Below are positions 61,386 to 64,000 of a stretch of 64,000 nucleotides of DNA, piece after piece. The first letter of the stretch is position 1. Each line of letters starts with the position of its first letter. The translations under genes and the position numbers were made by a program. The notes below the pieces were generated by a model that did not search any database, was not told the origin of the DNA, and worked only from the letters and a program-made list of their open reading frames with translations. Source of the DNA: Amycolatopsis benzoatilytica AK 16/65 (GTDB taxonomy: Bacteria > Actinomycetota > Actinomycetes > Mycobacteriales > Pseudonocardiaceae); assembly GCF_000383915.1 (NCBI RefSeq), contig NZ_KB912942.1, forward strand, positions 4,363,370 to 4,427,369. The letters run 5' to 3'.

Positions 61386-61401
61386 ATACCCCTAGGGGGT
61401 A
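61386..61401. promoter_or_regulatory. CsoR operator (copper box) upstream of copZ
   Basis: ATACCCCTAGGGGGTA is a near-perfect palindrome of the TACCCCnnGGGGTA type bound by actinobacterial CsoR. It lies between copZ (minus strand) and cobF (plus strand), at the expected promoter distance from copZ. It may also influence cobF. The region beside csoR itself (58495-58520) has only a weaker GGGCGGGTATCATCGG match. Confidence 0.85.
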
Positions 61402-61458
61402 GGAACGGCCAGTCGACCCAGGAGTGAGGCCGGTTACCCGTCAGGGGAGACTGCGTGG

Positions 61459-62220
61459 ATGCGGAAGATCTACGCGATCGGGATCGGCGCCGGCGACCCG
61501 GAACACCTGACCGTCCAGGCGGTCGACCGGATGAATCGCGTCGACGTGTTCTTCGTGCTCGACAAGGGCAGCGCGAAGGCCGACCTGGTTCGGCTCCGGC
61601 AGGACATCCTCGATCGGTTCGTCAGCCGGCCTGGGTATCGCGTCGTCAGCGCGAAGGACCCGGACCGGGACCGCACTCCCGCGAACTACCGCACCGCGGT
61701 CGCCGACTGGCATCAGCTGCGGACCGACGTCTACGAGCGGCTGATCCGCGACGAGCTGGCCGACGGCGAGACCGGCGCGTTCCTCGTGTGGGGCGACCCG
61801 GCGCTGTACGACAGCACGATCGCGTTGATCGAGGCAGTGCTGGCGCGCGGGAACGTGGCGTTCGACTACGAAGTGGTGCCGGGGATCAGCAGCATCTCGG
61901 CGCTCGTGGCGCGGCATCGCACGACGATGAATCAGATCGGCCGCGCGGTGCAGTTGACGACCGGCCGCCGGCTGGCAGAGGGATGGCCGGAGGATGCCGA
62001 CGACGTCTTCGTGCTGCTGGACGCGCATACGACGTTCGACCAGTATGCGGATCGGGGGCTGTGGATCTACTGGGGCGCGTACGTAGGGACGCCGGACGAG
62101 ATCCTGCGGTCCGGCCCGTTGGACGCGGCGCTGGCGGCGGAGATTCGGGAAGTTCGGGCTGCCGCTCGGGAGCGCCACGGGTGGATCATGGACACCTACT
62201 TGCTGCGGCGGCCGGAGTGA
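61459..62220 (+). CDS. cobF: Precorrin-6A synthase (deacetylating)
   Basis: A 253-residue SAM-dependent methyltransferase of aerobic cobalamin synthesis. IYAIGIGAGDPEHLTVQAV is the glycine-rich tetrapyrrole methylase start; FLVWGDPALYDSTIALIEAVL and YEVVPGISSISALVARH are family motifs. CobF methylates C-1 of precorrin-5 with loss of acetate. No other cob genes are in view, so it is a stand-alone copy, as is common in actinomycetes. It is followed by a hairpin terminator. Confidence 0.88.
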   Translation: MRKIYAIGIGAGDPEHLTVQAVDRMNRVDVFFVLDKGSAKADLVRLRQDILDRFVSRPGYRVVSAKDPDRDRTPANYRTAVADWHQLRTDVYERLIRDELADGETGAFLVWGDPALYDSTIALIEAVLARGNVAFDYEVVPGISSISALVARHRTTMNQIGRAVQLTTGRRLAEGWPEDADDVFVLLDAHTTFDQYADRGLWIYWGAYVGTPDEILRSGPLDAALAAEIREVRAAARERHGWIMDTYLLRRPE

Positions 62221-62270
62221 GGCGGTTCGGCTGATCCGGACGTGGCGAAGGCCGGCCCCTGGGCATGACG

Positions 62271-62302
62271 AAGGCCCGGTCCCCTGGGTGGGGCCGGGCC
62301 TT
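62271..62302 (+). terminator. Hairpin terminator downstream of cobF
   Basis: AAGGCCCGGTCCC and GGGGCCGGGCCTT form a 13-bp stem with one wobble pair, followed by GCTTGTTC. It lies 50 bp after the cobF stop. Confidence 0.75.
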
Positions 62303-62337
62303 GCTTGTTCGAGCGTGGTCGTGGATGCATGAAAAAA

Positions 62338-62384
62338 GCTGGGCCCCGGGAGAACCTGTTGGGGGTTCTCGACCGGGACCCAGC
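62338..62384 (-). terminator. rRNA operon terminator
   Basis: GCTGGGCCCCGGGAGAACC and the later GGTTCTCGACCGGGACCCAGC form a long stem. On the minus strand the stem is followed by six T residues (complement of GAAAAAAG at 62331-62338). It lies directly downstream of the 5S gene and is a typical intrinsic terminator. Confidence 0.9.
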
Positions 62385-62397
62385 CTGTTGGTTGAGT

Positions 62398-62514
62398 TCG
62401 GCGGTGTCCTACTCTCCCACAACCCTTCGGTTGCAGTACCATCGGCGCAATCAGGCTTAGCTTCCGGGTTCGGAATGGGACCGGGCGTTTCCCTGACGCT
62501 AAAACCACCGAAAC
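62398..62514 (-). rRNA. rrf: 5S ribosomal RNA
   Basis: The minus strand reads TTTCGGTGGTTTTAGCGTCA at the 5' end and AGTAGGACACCGCCGAAC at the 3' end, with the conserved CCCATTCCGAACCCGGAAG loop between. The ends pair to form the terminal helix. The length is about 117 bases. Exact mature ends are approximate. Confidence 0.95.
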
Positions 62515-62605
62515 ACTCCGAAACAACACACACCCGCCACCCGGTATCCGGTGACAGCCGGTGTGGTGTTTCAGAACCGTAGAGTGGATGCGCAACATCT
62601 TCGTA

Positions 62606-64000
<1,395 letters not shown>

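Overview
This window is high-GC DNA from an actinomycete. Dense GTG/ATG starts with 4-base overlaps, deazaflavin (F420)-dependent nitroreductase-family proteins, an ECF sigma factor paired with a DGPF/YCII protein, a CtpH/CtpI-type giant P-type ATPase, YbaB/ESX-like genes in front of an RHS toxin, and a 55-bp palindrome dispersed between genes all fit Pseudonocardiaceae, most likely Amycolatopsis. The genus is inferred from family content and recollection, not from a search. The right edge holds the 5S gene and the 3' part of a 23S gene on the minus strand.

Layout. (1) 1-5836: nitrogen-starvation / Nit1C-type nitrilase operon on the plus strand: DsrE-like MSMEG_0572-family protein, radical SAM protein, GNAT-AIR synthase fusion, nitrilase, a second nitrilase that has lost its catalytic Cys and Glu, and a glycosyltransferase. 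(2) 5837-19265: mixed metabolic genes: zinc alcohol dehydrogenase, F420-type oxidoreductase, SRPBCC protein, PhzS-like monooxygenase, cupin, DUF3048 lipoprotein, a GlxA-type AraC regulator divergent from a dienelactone hydrolase, a sensor-kinase-like protein without its phospho-accepting His, hemerythrin, and an Orn/Lys/Arg decarboxylase. (3) 18976-24340: two small paralogous one-helix proteins followed by a 1524-residue P-type ATPase. (4) 25435-33012: a peptide export locus. Two tiny double-glycine-type precursor peptides too short for routine gene calling, an HlyD-type adaptor, a C39-peptidase ABC exporter and a second ABC subunit are encoded on the minus strand; an XRE/NB-ARC/TPR regulator converges on them. 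No modification enzyme is visible.

(5) 33208-37020: a SUKH-like protein, an FAD monooxygenase, and a divergent GAF regulator whose winged-helix part sits in a separate overlapping frame. (6) 37106-37284: two tRNA-Val genes. (7) 37455-43154: polymorphic-toxin operon on the minus strand: YbaB, ESX-like small protein, a 1425-residue RHS/WXG protein with a 95-residue C-terminal toxin candidate, and a putative immunity protein. (8) 43559-57536: Tat-exported phospholipase C, MocR-type regulator, AhpD-like protein with MFS exporter, an acyl-CoA dehydrogenase/CoA-transferase pair divergent from an IclR regulator, an N-terminally truncated sialidase, thioesterase, ECF sigma factor with YCII partner, YciO and MgtC-like proteins. 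(9) 57655-62220: DivIVA-like protein, copper homeostasis module (CsoR, CopA, CopZ with a clear CsoR box), and CobF. (10) 62221-64000: terminators, 5S and partial 23S rRNA.

The most novel-looking signals are the short Pro/Arg peptide pair with its exporter and TPR regulator, the pseudo-nitrilase retained beside an intact nitrilase, and five exactly 55-bp intergenic palindromes whose two arms change together.
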